DNA of 64,000 bases from Mastacembelus armatus. Taxonomy: Eukaryota > Chordata > Actinopteri > Synbranchiformes > Mastacembelidae. The position numbers and the translations under genes were made by a program. This document shows, one piece after another, positions 10,918 through 22,958 of the stretch. The notes under the pieces were generated by a model that saw only the letters and a program-made list of their open reading frames with translations, did no database searches and was not told the origin of the DNA. The stretch spans positions 24,418,251 through 24,482,250 of the forward strand of contig NC_046646.1 of assembly GCF_900324485.2 (NCBI RefSeq), in the 5' to 3' direction. How positions within the stretch are numbered: the stretch's first letter is position 1; the number at the start of each line of letters is the position of its first letter.

Positions 10918-12286
10918 GTAAGCATGAGACACACACTCACACACAGTCGACAAATGACGCTGCTGTTTGTTCACTGCATAATGCCAACCAGCTTAGTGAT
11001 GACCGACTCATTATGTGTGTTGTAGATTCCAAAACCAGAAATCACCTTTCATGCTTAAGTTCCCTTCAATTTGATGAGACTCTAGAAAGATGAGTGTTGT
11101 TGTTATCGCTCTGTGCAGTTTGTGATGTGTTTTGTGGAGAATGAACACAATGAAATCTTGACAACATGAAAACAACTGAAACGGGAAGAAAAGAATAGAA
11201 ATGCTATGAAATGCTGCAAACAGCATCACAGCTTCTGCTGCAAAACCAAGTGTTTGAAATGATTGTGTTGAAATGGAGCAATGAAGAGCTGTGGTGATGG
11301 TGTTTTCAGCTGCAGCTGTAGCAGCCTGTTCCACATTCAGCCCAAACTATTTGAAGATTCAGCTGCTTTAAAACCAGCCTGTCAAAGCTTTGTGGATTTG
11401 AAGCTACACGGCAGTGACTTCCAACCATGTGCCACTGAAAACTGTGTCTGTAGACTTTTATTTTCAGACCTTTCAGCAGTTTTACAAATCTGATGAGCCC
11501 ATTTCTCTCCTTTCCATAAGGAGACAGTTTGTGTGCTTCACTCCTGAATCATGGCACCGTGACACCGTCACCTTTTCTACACAATCCAGTACATTAAAGC
11601 TGTTTTTGTGTTGCTGAGAGCCTCCACATGTGAACTCTTTAATGCATAAAGCTTCTGATGGTTTGAACATGTTCATGACATGTTTTGATCATAGTTTTAT
11701 GTCTCAGTGTGACGTCCTGAGGTTTCTGTGTTTCTGTGGCTCATTAAATCAAAGTCGTATCTGAAATGGAAATGTTCTATTGACTCTTGAAGCAGTGAAT
11801 CCTTCTCAGTGTGTTTGGTTGAATGAGAACCTGCAGACACATGGATCTTAGTGACACAAACCAGAAGTCATATTTAATATTTCCAGCTGCTCAGTGATAG
11901 AAATGTAACTATTCCCAGAAAAATAAGGGACGTCTATGAAGTTAAAAACATTTTAATTGCTAATTTGTGGCATAACCAGGCAGGAATCGAAATAAAAAAT
12001 GCACAATGATATGTCGTTTTTCATTTAGTTTGATATGAAGGATTCTGACTTTTATACCTGTTTGAATAATTGGATCAGCTCAGTTTGAGTTTAAATTTCA
12101 CATGAGACAAATGTGTGTCCCAACACAAGAGAAATGCATTATCCTCAGTTTGGGCATATTGACTCTCTTTTTTGCTTTGAACAGTCGTCTTTCTCTGAGG
12201 TGCTACTTTCAACACGTATGACAATGAAATTCTACTGGAGTTTGTGACCATGACTATATCTACATCTCTGTCTGTATCTCAGCACT

Positions 12287-13222
12287 ATGGAGAACCAAAC
12301 TTTAGGTAAAGATATCCTGCTCCTGGAGGGGCTACAGGTCACCCCTCAGTCCTCCACCCCTGCCTTCATCCTCCTCCTCCTCATCTACATCTTCATCATG
12401 GTGTCCAACATCAGCCTTGTGGTCCTGATCTTCATGGACCAGAGCCTCCACCAGCCCATGTACCTGCTCTTCTGCAACTGAGTATTAATGACGTGTTCGG
12501 GGCCACGGCCATCATTCCTCGCTTGCTGAGTGACATGTTGATTCCAAGTACAGAGCGGTACATTCACTACATCGACTGTGTCCTTCAGGCTTTTTGTGCT
12601 CAGATTTACGCTGGTGCCTCTCACACAGTTCTCATGGTCATGGCCTTTGATCGGTACGTGGCCATCTGTAACCCCCTGCGTTACACCAGCATCATGACCA
12701 ACTGGATGGTGGTGAAGCTGTCGGTGTTGGCCTGGGGGGTCGTTTTTGTCATGGTGCTGATCCTCATTGGACTCAGTGTCCGCCTGTCACGCTGCAGGTC
12801 GATCATAGCCGGCCCATTCTGTGACAACGCCTCCCTGTTCAAACTGTCCTGTGAAAGCATCCTCATTAATAACATCTACGGCCTCGGCTACAGCTGTCCT
12901 GCTTGGCTCCTCCATCTGCAGCATCATGCTCACCTATCTGAGGATCACCATGGTGTGTCTGAGCAGCAAGAACAAGGTCTGAACACCAAAGCCCTGCAGA
13001 CCTGTGCCACCCACCTAGCTGCGTTCCTCATCATGTATTTTTCAGGGTTAATTAACATCATCCTCCATCGTTTCCCTGACTTATCAGAGCAAAGGAAAGT
13101 GGCGTCCATCATATTTCACATGGTCCCTCCTGGCATCAACGCCTTTATATATGGGCTGCAAAATCAAAGCTGTCAGACAAAAAGTTTTTGTCATGTTTAC
13201 CAAAAACACAATGAAAGAGTGA
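12287..13222 (+). pseudogene. Olfactory receptor copy 3 (subtype a), frameshifted
   Basis: Same family and subtype as copy 1, which it matches closely outside four small indels: one C lost near 12478 (TM2), two bases lost near 12891 (TM5), one T lost near 12978 (third intracellular loop), and one A gained near 13161 (TM7 end). The net change is -3, so total length (936 bases) is almost normal although the frame is broken. The open middle part, from TM2 to the start of TM5, keeps MAFDRYVAIC. All four changes are in homopolymers or short repeats and the neighbouring noncoding DNA has similar ones, so base-calling or consensus error must be excluded before calling this a pseudogene. Confidence 0.8.
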
Positions 13223-13344
13223 ATGAATCTAAGTCACTGTTCATGTTTTAATGTCATATACTGGACTATTTAAGACTACATGTACATCCATCATTCTAAA
13301 GATCATTAGTTTCCCATATTAATTCAATTTGTCTAATCATCCAT

Positions 13345-13628
13345 TGTTAGGACTCGCTGGTAAGTCTAGGAAGTTACCTGAGAGTCTGACACAGCTGCAG
13401 GAACTCCATTGACACACGGATGGATTTCCTCAAGCTTAATGAAGTAATTTTGTGAAAGTACAACACACAAGCTGGACACAATGCATTAACGTAAAGAACA
13501 GCAATCAGAAGAAATGCTCACATGCTAAGAAACTGCTGAGGTTCTGGCCAATTGCTTCAAGTTACAGCATAAATAAATCTCTCTTGACTAATGAAAATAC
13601 CCTACTGACTATCTACAGGCTTCTAACA
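13345..13628. mobile_element. LTR-like segment, unit 3
   Basis: Same TGTTAG...CTAACA relic as in unit 1, 284 bp. Confidence 0.43.
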
Positions 13629-13651
13629 ATACTGTACTTACAGATGTTGCT

Positions 13652-13909
13652 GTAAATGGTAAATGGTCCTGTACTTGTAGAGCACTTTTCTACACTCAAG
13701 CCCACTCAAAGCTCTTTTCCAATATTTATTGAAACACACAATCACTCATGCGCTCAAACACCAGTTGAACAGCCACCTTGGGGCCCTCATGCATCTCTCC
13801 TTGTCCAAGGACACTTTGACATGTGGACTCGTGTTGCTAAGGATTGGACCACCCACCCTTTTGATTCATGGTTGACCTGCTCTACCTCCTGAGCTACAGC
13901 TGCCTCTGC
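13652..13909 (-). mobile_element. tRNA-headed SINE, unit 3
   Basis: Third inherited copy of the array SINE, same place and orientation. Confidence 0.58.
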
Positions 13910-14009
13910 AACAAGTAGGAACAACACAAAACAAGAGGAGAAATACATCAATGATAGGGTGATAGAAAATCTTTTTATCACCATGTGTGGTAACTTCAAC
14001 TTTTCTAAG

Positions 14010-15823
14010 CAGTCAATCTCTGCTGGTAAATTCTTTGTGACAATGGTCATGAGCCAATCGTTCCTTGTCACTTGTGCGTCCCTGAGTAGAACAACGTTTC
14101 CTTCCTGAAGGCTTGGTCTCTACTCCTGCCACTTGTGGTGAAACTGCAGTGTGCTGAGATACTCTTGCATCCACATATTCCAAAATATGACACAATCTGC
14201 TGTACCGTCTTCCATTGTTCCTTTTAGGGGGGAGCTGGAGGTGAATCTGTGTTTTGGGTGGCTGGAGGGAGACTCAGAGGTGATTCTGGGTCTGACACTA
14301 GGATGAGAGGGCGTTCATTGATTATTGCAGCTGCATCAGCCAAGAAAGTGGATAACATTTCATGGGTCAACTGTGATTCTCCACGCTGATGTAACATGCA
14401 GTCAAGAATGCATTTGGTGATGGCGATGATCCTCTCCCATGTGCCACCCATTTACAGAGCGTGAGTTGGATTGAATATCCAGGAGCAGTTTAGTTTGTTG
14501 AGGTATCTCCCTACAGTCTTGTGTTGTCCATTTTGTGGTCGTGAGAATGACCATGAAATTAGTGCCACAGTCAGGCTGTATCTGCGTTGTGGGGCCTCTG
14601 ATGGCAAAGAAGTGTTTCAAGGCACTGATGAAGCAGTCGGTGCCCACTGCTTCCATTAACTTGATATGTGCTGCTAATGTGCACATGCATGAAAACATCA
14701 TAGCCCTCCTCTTGTGCAGTGTGAAATGATTACCCATGGTCCAAATACATCTGTGCTCACATGCGTGAAAAGGTGCAGCTCCTTTAAGTTATTTGGCTGG
14801 TAGGTCTCGTATCTGCTGACATTCTGTTTGTCCCTGCAACCTTTTGCAAGTGACACAGTTAGAGAATAAACTACTGACACTATGTTTGGCCCCCACTATC
14901 CAGAATCCTGCTGCTCTAATGAAGCCCTCGCTGAAGTACTTTCCCTAATGACTGACAGCTTCATGTTGATGCCATATTCGGAGGGGTGCAACCTGATGTC
15001 GACCAGGGATTGTCATGGATTGATATCACCTGTGTCTAACTTGGAGGGTGACATGCAACCACCAACTCTCAACAGTCCGTCACATTTGAGAACTGGGTGC
15101 ACTTTCTGCAGGCTGCTTGATGCCAGAATGTTTACCCCTGTAAGTATGAATCTGATTTTGTCCTTGTAGTGTTTGGACTGGACACTTTTGATAACGCACA
15201 CTTTGGCTTTCATTGTGTCCTCTGTAGGGCTGCAGATGTGCCAACTGGTGCAGCTGTTGGCTGGGAGGGAAGAAGCAACATGGATGACATACTGCTCAGA
15301 TGAGTGGGCTAAGCTTTGAAAATCATTCAAGGCATTTGGAGGCTGTTGAAGTCATACATCTCTTGTGACACCACATGCAGTGATGGGATTGATGAAGAAG
15401 ACTGGCCTGTTAAGCCAAGTAGTGCTGTGAGCAGCTGTGACAGCTCTAGACCCACAGTCGGCGGGAGCACAGGTCATGTAGACTGTAGATATGTTGGACG
15501 CTGTTATGCATTTAGATATAGAAACTCCTGAAGTGGTTTTGGATGTACCAGAGCGCGACCCACTATTATTGTTATATGAGATGCTGTCGAATGTCTCATC
15601 CATCTCCCTCACGACCATCTCGGATATTTCAACTGTGAGCACTGCAGCTCCAATCTTGAAATTGTTTGATCAGGCTGCGGCACTAGCTTCGTCTTCCCAA
15701 ACACAAAGCCAACGTGAATTTGATTTCCTTGTGTGTGATCTTCATATAGTTTCTGGCCAGGTGGTCGGTGAAGAGAAGCCGTGTTTTCTCAGCATTAAAG
15801 GCTGGGCAAATGTGTGCTCTTAG
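14010..15823 (-). mobile_element. BEL/Pao retroelement pol fossil, unit 3
   Basis: Same broken integrase-region fossil; its substitutions follow unit 1 rather than units 2 and 4. Confidence 0.78.
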
Positions 15824-16138
15824 TGAAAAGGTCTGAATGAGCGGGAAATAATGGGAATATTTGCATAGAAGTCGCTCACAGCAGCTGTACTTATGCTGTG
15901 ATACTGAGCTGCTGTCAGGAGGATCAGTCAGAAATAGAACAGAAAATATTTGCTTTAGTGGAAACGCAAGTGAATGTTTAATGTCAAAATCTACATATGG
16001 ATTTTAGTCAAACGTGCTTCAACAACACGTTTCCAACAGCAACAAGGAGCAACAAACAGAAAGATGATGTCATGGATAGAAAGTGTTCAGGGATCAATGA
16101 CACAATCAGCCCTGGACCTCCAGGAGCCTCATTCAGCT

Positions 16139-16186
16139 TATAAAGAGTGTGGGCCCAGGTCTGAGAGGGGCTTCATGTCAACGGAG
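16139..16186 (+). promoter_or_regulatory. TATA box and 5' noncoding exon of OR copy 4
   Basis: TATAAA at 16139-16144, donor after 16186, acceptor ending at 17676. The intron carries the 125-bp segment (17306-17430) specific to subtype b units. Confidence 0.55.
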
Positions 16187-17680
16187 GTAAGCATGAGACA
16201 CACACTCACACACAGTCGACAAATGACGCTGCTGTTTGTTCACTGCATAATGCCAACCAGCTTAGTGATGACCGACTCATTATGTGTGTTGTAGATTCCA
16301 AAACCAGAAATCACCTTTCATGCTTAAGTTCCCTTCAATTTGATGAGACTCTAGAAAGATGAGTGTTGTTGTTATCGCTCTGTGCAGTTTGTGATGTGTT
16401 TTGTGGAGAATGAACACAATGAAATCTTGACAACATGAAAACAACTGAAACGGGAAGAAAAGAATAGAAATGCTATGAAATGCTGCAAACAGCATCACAG
16501 CTTCTGCTGCAAAACCAAGTGTTTGAAATGATTGTGTTGAAATGGAGCAATGAAGAGCTGTGGTGATGGTGTTTTCAGCTGCAGCTGTAGCAGCCTGTTC
16601 CACATTCAGCCCAAACTATTTGAAGATTCAGCTGCTTTAAAACCAGCCTGTCAAAGCTTTGTGGATTTGAAGCTACACAGCAGTGACTTCCAACCATGTG
16701 CCACTGAAAACTGTGTCTGTAGACTTTTATTTTCAGACCTTTCAGCAGTTTTACAAATCTGATGAGCCCATTTCTCTCCTTTCCATAAGGAGACAGTTTG
16801 TGTGCTTCACTCCTGAATCATGGCACCGTGACACCGTCACCTTTTCTACACAATCCAGTACATTAGAGCTGTTTTTGTGTTGCTGAGAGCCTCCACATGT
16901 GAACTCTTTAATGCATAAAGCTTCTGATGGTTTGAACATGTTCATGACATGTTTTGATCATAGTTTTATGTCTCAGTGTGACGTCCTGAGGTTTCTGTGT
17001 TTCTGTGGCTCATTAAATCAAAGTCGTATCTGAAATGGAAATGTTCTATTGACTCTTGAAGCAGTGAATCCTTCTCAGTGTGTTTGGTGTGAATGAGAAG
17101 CTGCAGACACATGGATCTTAGTGACACAAACCAGAAGTCATATTTAATATTTCCAGCTGCTCAGTGATAGAAATGTAACTATTCCCAGAAAAATAAGGGA
17201 CGTCTATGAAGTTAAAAACATTTTAATTTGCTAATTTGTGCATAACCAGGCAGGAATCGAATAAAAATGCAAACTGATATGTCGTTTTTCATTTAGCTTG
17301 ATATGCCAGTGCATGTTGTGTTTACTTTATTTGATATTTCAGTTTGGCTGCACAACATATCCACACAAATGCTGAAAGACATTTCAGTGATTTCAGTATT
17401 TGTAAAACTGGACAATCGGCTTTTACTTTGAAGGATTCTGACTTTTATCCTGTTTGAATAATTGGATCAGCTCAGTTTGAGTTTTAAATTTCACATTGAG
17501 ACAAATGTGTGTCCCAACACAAGAGAAATGCATTATCCTCAGTTTGGGCATATTGACTCTCTTTTTTGCTTTGAACAGTCGTCTTTCTCTGAGGTGCTAC
17601 TTTCAACACGTATGACAATGAAATTCTCCTGGAGTTTGTGACCATGACTATATCTACATCTCTGCCTGTATCTCAGCACT

Positions 17681-18619
17681 ATGGAGAACCAAACTTTAGG
17701 TAAAGATATCCTGCTCCTGGAGGGGCTACAGGTCACCCCTCAGTCCTCCACCCCTGCCTTCATCCTCCTCCTCCTCATCTACATCTTCATCATGGTGTCC
17801 AACATCAGCCTTGTGGTCCTGATCTTCATGGACAGGAGCCTCCACCAGCCCATGTACCTGCTCTTCTGCAACCTGAGTATTAATGACATGTTCGGGGCCA
17901 CGGCCATCATTCCTCGCTTGCTGAGTGACATGTTGATTCCAAGTACAGAGCGGTATATTCAGTACATCGACTGTGTCCTTCAGGCTTTTTGTGCTCACAT
18001 TTACGCAGGCGCCTCCCACACAGTTCTCATGGTCATGGCCTTTGATCGGTACGTGGCCATCTGTAACCCCTTGCGTTACACCAGCATCATGACCAACAGG
18101 ATGGTGGTGAAGCTGTCGGTGTCGGCCTGGGGGGTCGTTTTTGTCATGGTGCTGATCCTCATTGGACTCAGTGTCCGCCTGTCACGCTGCAGGTCGATCA
18201 TAGCCGGCCCATTCTGTGACAACGCCTCCCTGTTCAAACTGTCCTGTGAAAGCATCCTCATTAATAACATCTACGGCCTCGGCTACACAGTCATTGTGAT
18301 GGGTGCCTCCATTGGCAGCATCATGCTCACCTATCTAAGGATCACCATGGTGTGCCTGAGCAGCAAGAACAAGGTTCTGAACACCAAAGCCCTGCAGACC
18401 TGTGCCACCCACCTAGCTGCGTTCCTCATCATGTATTTTTCATGTTTAATTAACATCATCCTCCATCGTTTCCCTGACTTATCAGAGCAAAGGAAAGTGG
18501 CGTCCATCATATTTCACATGGTCCCTCCTGGCATCAATGCCTTTATATATGGGCTGCAAATCAAAGCTGTCAGACAAAAAGTTTTTGTCATGTTTACCAA
18601 AAACACAATGAAAGAGTGA
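17681..18619 (+). CDS. Olfactory receptor, 312 aa, copy 4 (subtype b)
   Basis: Intact single-exon OR, the open representative of subtype b. It differs from copy 1 at Q52R, V70M, H94Q, Q106H, W140R, L148S, in TM5 (TVIVMGASIG for TAVLLGSSIC), and at G255C in TM6. Several of these fall in TM3-TM6, where vertebrate ORs form the odorant pocket, so copies 1 and 4 may bind different odorants (inference). MAFDRYVAIC, the disulfide cysteines, KALQTCATHL and the NAFIY form of the TM7 motif are all present. The start is set by the acceptor four bases upstream. Confidence 0.93.
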   Translation: MENQTLGKDILLLEGLQVTPQSSTPAFILLLLIYIFIMVSNISLVVLIFMDRSLHQPMYLLFCNLSINDMFGATAIIPRLLSDMLIPSTERYIQYIDCVLQAFCAHIYAGASHTVLMVMAFDRYVAICNPLRYTSIMTNRMVVKLSVSAWGVVFVMVLILIGLSVRLSRCRSIIAGPFCDNASLFKLSCESILINNIYGLGYTVIVMGASIGSIMLTYLRITMVCLSSKNKVLNTKALQTCATHLAAFLIMYFSCLINIILHRFPDLSEQRKVASIIFHMVPPGINAFIYGLQIKAVRQKVFVMFTKNTMKE

Positions 18620-18742
18620 ATGAATCTAAGTCACTGTTCATGTTTTAATGTCATATACTGGACTATTTAAGACTACATGTACATCCATCATTCTAAAGAT
18701 CATTTAGTTTCCCATATTAATTCAATTTGTCTAATCATCCAT

Positions 18743-19028
18743 TGTTAGGACTCGCTGGTTAAGTCTAGGAAGTTACCTGAGAGTCTGACACAGCTGCAGG
18801 AACTCCATTGACACACGGATGGATTTCCTCAAGCTTAATGAAGTAATTTTGTGAAAGTACAACACACAAGCTGGACACAATGCATTAACGTAAAGAACAG
18901 CAATCAGAAGAAATGCTCACATGCTAAAGAAACTGCTGAGGTTCTGGCCAATTGCTTCAAGTTACAGCATAAATAAATCTCTCTTGACTAATGAAAATAC
19001 CCTACTGACTATCTACAGGCTTCTAACA
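18743..19028. mobile_element. LTR-like segment, unit 4
   Basis: Same TGTTAG...CTAACA relic, 286 bp. Confidence 0.45.
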
Positions 19029-19051
19029 ATACTGTACTTACAGATGTTGCT

Positions 19052-19309
19052 GTAAATGGTAAATGGTCCTGTACTTGTAGAGCACTTTTCTACACTCAAG
19101 CCCACTCAAAGCTCTTTTCCAATATTTATTGAAACACACAATCACTCATGCGCTCAAACACCAGTTGAACAGCCACCTTGGGGCCCTCATGCATCTCTCC
19201 TTGTCCAAGGACACTTTGACATGTGGACTCGTGTTGCTAAGGATTGGACCACCCACCCTTTTGATTCATGGTTGACCTGCTCTACCTCCTGAGCTACAGC
19301 TGCCTCTGC
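19052..19309 (-). mobile_element. tRNA-headed SINE, unit 4
   Basis: Fourth inherited copy of the array SINE. Confidence 0.58.
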
Positions 19310-19409
19310 AACAAGTAGGAACAACACAAAACAAGAGGAGAAATACATCAATGATAGGGTGATAGAAAATCTTTTTATCACCATGTGTGGTAACTTCAAC
19401 TTTTCTAAG

Positions 19410-21225
19410 CAGTCAATCTCTGCTGGTAAATTCTTTGTGACAATGGTCATGAGCCAATCGTTCCTTGTCACTTGTGCGTCCCTGAGTAGAACAACGTTTC
19501 CTTCCTGAAGGCTTGGTCTCTACTCCTGCCACTTGTGGTGAAACTGCAGTGTGCTGAGATACTCTTGCATCCACATATTCCAAAATATGACACAATCTGC
19601 TGTACCGTCTTCCATTGTTCCTTTTAGGGGGGAGCTGGAGGTTGAATCTGTGTTTTGGGTGGCTGGAGGGAGACTCAGAGGTGATTCTGGGTCTGACACT
19701 AGGATGAGAGGGCGTTCATTGATTATTGCAGCTGCATCAGCCAAGAAAGTGGATAACATTTCATGGGTCAACTGTGATTCTCCACGCTGATGTAACATGC
19801 AGTCAAGAATGCATTTGGTGATGGCGATGATCCTCTCCCATGTGCCACCCATTTACAGAGCGTGAGTTGGATTGAATATCCAGGAGCAGTTTAGTTTGTT
19901 GAGGTATCTCCCTACAGTCTTGTGTTGTCCATTTTGTGGTCGTGAGAATGACCATGAAATTAGTGCCACAGTCAGGCTGTATCTGCGTTGTGGGGCCTCT
20001 GATGGCAAAGAAGTGTTTCAAGGCACTGATGAAGCAGTCGGTGCCCACTGCTTCCATTAACTTGATATGTGCTGCTAATGTGCACATGCATGAAAACATC
20101 ATAGCCCTCCTCTTGTGCAGTGTGAAATGATTACCCATGGTCCAAATACATCTGTGCTCACATGCGTGAAAAGGTGCAGCTCCTTTAAGTTATTTGGCTG
20201 GTAGGTCTCGTATCTGCTGACATTCTGTTTGTTCCTGCAACCTTTTGCAAGTGACACAGTTAGAGAATAAACTACTGACACTATGTTTGGCCCCCACTAT
20301 CCAGAATCCTGCTGCTCTAATGAAGCCCTCGCTGAAGTACTTTCCCTAATGACTGACAGCTTCATGTTGATGCCATATTCGGAGGGGTGCAACCTGATGT
20401 CGACCAGGGATTGTCATGGGATTGATATCACCTGTGTCTAACTTGGAGGGTGACATGCAACCACCAACTCTCAACAGTCCGTCACATTTGAGAACTGGGT
20501 GCACTTTCTGCAGGCTGCTTGATGCCAGAATGTTTACCCCTGTAAGTATGAATCTGATTTTGTCCTTGTAGTGCTTGGACTGGACACTTTTGATAACGCA
20601 CACTTTGGCTTTCATTGTGTCCACTGTAGGGCTGCAGATGTGCCAACTGGTGCAGCTGTTGGCTGGGAGGGAAGAAGCAACATGGATGACATACTGCTCA
20701 GATGAGTGGGCTAAGCTTTGAAAATCATTCAAGGCATTTGGAGGCTGTTGAAGTCATACTTCTCTTGTGACACCACATGCAGTGATGGGATTGATGAAGA
20801 AGACTGGCCTGTTAAGCCAAGTAGTGCTGTGAGCAGCTGTGACAGCTCTAGACCCACAGTCGGCGGGAGCACAGGTCATGTAGACTGTAGATATGTTGGA
20901 CGCTGTTATGCATTTAGATATAGAAACTCCTGAAGTGGTTTTGGATGTACCAGAGCGCGACCCACTATTATTGTTATATGAGATGCTGTCGAATGTCTCA
21001 TCCATCTCCCTCACGACCATCTCGGATATTTCAACTGTGAGCACTGCAGCTCCAATCTTGAAATTGTTTGATCAGGCTGCGGCACTAGCTTCGTCTTCCC
21101 AAACACAAAGCCAACGTGAATTTGATTTCCTTGTGTGTGATCTTCATATAGTTTCTGGCCAGGTGGTCGGTGAAGAGAAGCCGTGTTTTCTCAGCATTAA
21201 AGGCTGGGCAAATGTGTGCTCTTAG
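19410..21225 (-). mobile_element. BEL/Pao retroelement pol fossil, unit 4
   Basis: Same broken integrase-region fossil, grouping with unit 2. It is the last copy: unit 5 has none. Confidence 0.78.
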
Positions 21226-21541
21226 TGAAAAGGTCTGAATGAGCGGGAAATAATGGGAATATTTGCATAGAAAGTCGCTCACAGCAGCTGTACTTATGCT
21301 GTGATACTGAGCTGCTGTCAGGAGGATCAGTCAGAAATAGAACAGAAAATATTTGCTTTAGTGGAAACGCAAGTGAATCTTTAATGTCAAAATCTACATA
21401 TGGATTTTAGTCAAACGTGCTTCAACAACACGTTTCCAACAGCAACAAGGAGCAACAAACAGAAAGATGATGTCATGGATAGAAAGTGTTCAGGGATCAA
21501 TGACACAATCAGCCCTGGACCTCCAGGAGCCTCATTCAGCT

Positions 21542-21589
21542 TATAAAGAGTGTGGGCCCAGGTCTGAGAGGGGCTTCATGTCAACGGAG
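21542..21589 (+). promoter_or_regulatory. TATA box and 5' noncoding exon of OR copy 5
   Basis: TATAAA at 21542-21547, donor after 21589, acceptor ending at 22954. Upstream and intron bases match unit 1 better than units 2-4, for example gaatcttta near 21376. Confidence 0.55.
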
Positions 21590-22958
21590 GTAAGCATGAG
21601 ACACACACTCACACACAGTCGACAAATGACGCTGCTGTTTGTTCACTGCATAATGCCAACCAGCTTAGTGATGACCGACTCATTATGTGTGTTGTAGATT
21701 CCAAAACCAGAAATCACCTTTCATGCTTAAGTTCCCTTCAATTTGATGAGACTCTAGAAAGATGAGTGTTGTTGTTATCGCTCTGTGCAGTTTGTGATGT
21801 GTTTTGTGGAGAATGAACACAATGAAATCTTGACAACATGAAAACAACTGAAACGGGAAGAAAAGAATAGAAATGCTATGAAATGCTGCAAACAGCATCA
21901 CAGCTTCTGCTGCAAAACCAAGTGTTTGAAATGATTGTGTTGAAATGGAGCAATGAAGAGCTGTGGTGATGGTGTTTTCAGCTGCAGCTGTAGCAGCCTG
22001 TTCCACATTCAGCCCAAACTATTTGAAGATTCAGCTGCTTTAAAACCAGCCTGTCAAAGCTTTGTGGATTTGAAGCTACACAGCAGTGACTTCCAACCAT
22101 GTGCCACTGAAAACTGTGTCTGTAGACTTTTATTTTCAGACCTTTCAGCAGTTTTACAAATCTGATGAGCCCATTTCTCTCCTTTCCATAAGGAGACAGT
22201 TTGTGTGCTTCACTCCTGAATCATGGCACCGTGACACCGTCACCTTTTCTACACAATCCAGTACATTAGAGCTGTTTTTGTGTTGCTGAGAGCCTCCACA
22301 TGTGAACTCTTTAATGCATAAAGCTTCTGATGGTTTGAACATGTTCATGACATGTTTTGATCATAGTTTTATGTCTCAGTGTGACGTCCTGAGGTTTCTG
22401 TGTTTCTGTGGCTCATTAAATCAAAGTCATATCTGAAATGGAAATGTTCTATTGACTCTTGAAGCAGTGAATCCTTCTCAGTGTGTTTGATTTGAATGAG
22501 AACCTGCAGACACATGGATCTTAGTGACACAAACCAGAAGTCATATTTAATATTTCCAGCTGCTCAGTGATAGAAATGTAACTATTCCCAGAAAAATAAG
22601 GGACGTCTATGAAGTTAAAAACATTTTAATTTGCTAATTTGTGCATAACCAGGCAGGAATCGAATAAAAATGCAAACTGATATGTCGTTTTTCATTTAGT
22701 TTGATATGAAGGATTCTGACTTTTATCCTGTTTGAATAATTGGATCAGCTCAGTTTGAGTTTTAAATTTCACATTGAGACAAATGTGTGTCCCAACACAA
22801 GAGAAATGCATTATCCTCAGTTTGGGCATATTGACTCTCTTTTTTGCTTTGAACAGTCGTCTTTCTCTGAGGTGCTACTTTCAACACGTATGACAATGAA
22901 ATTCTCCTGGAGTTTGTGACCATGACTATATCTACATCTCTGTCTGTATCTCAGCACT

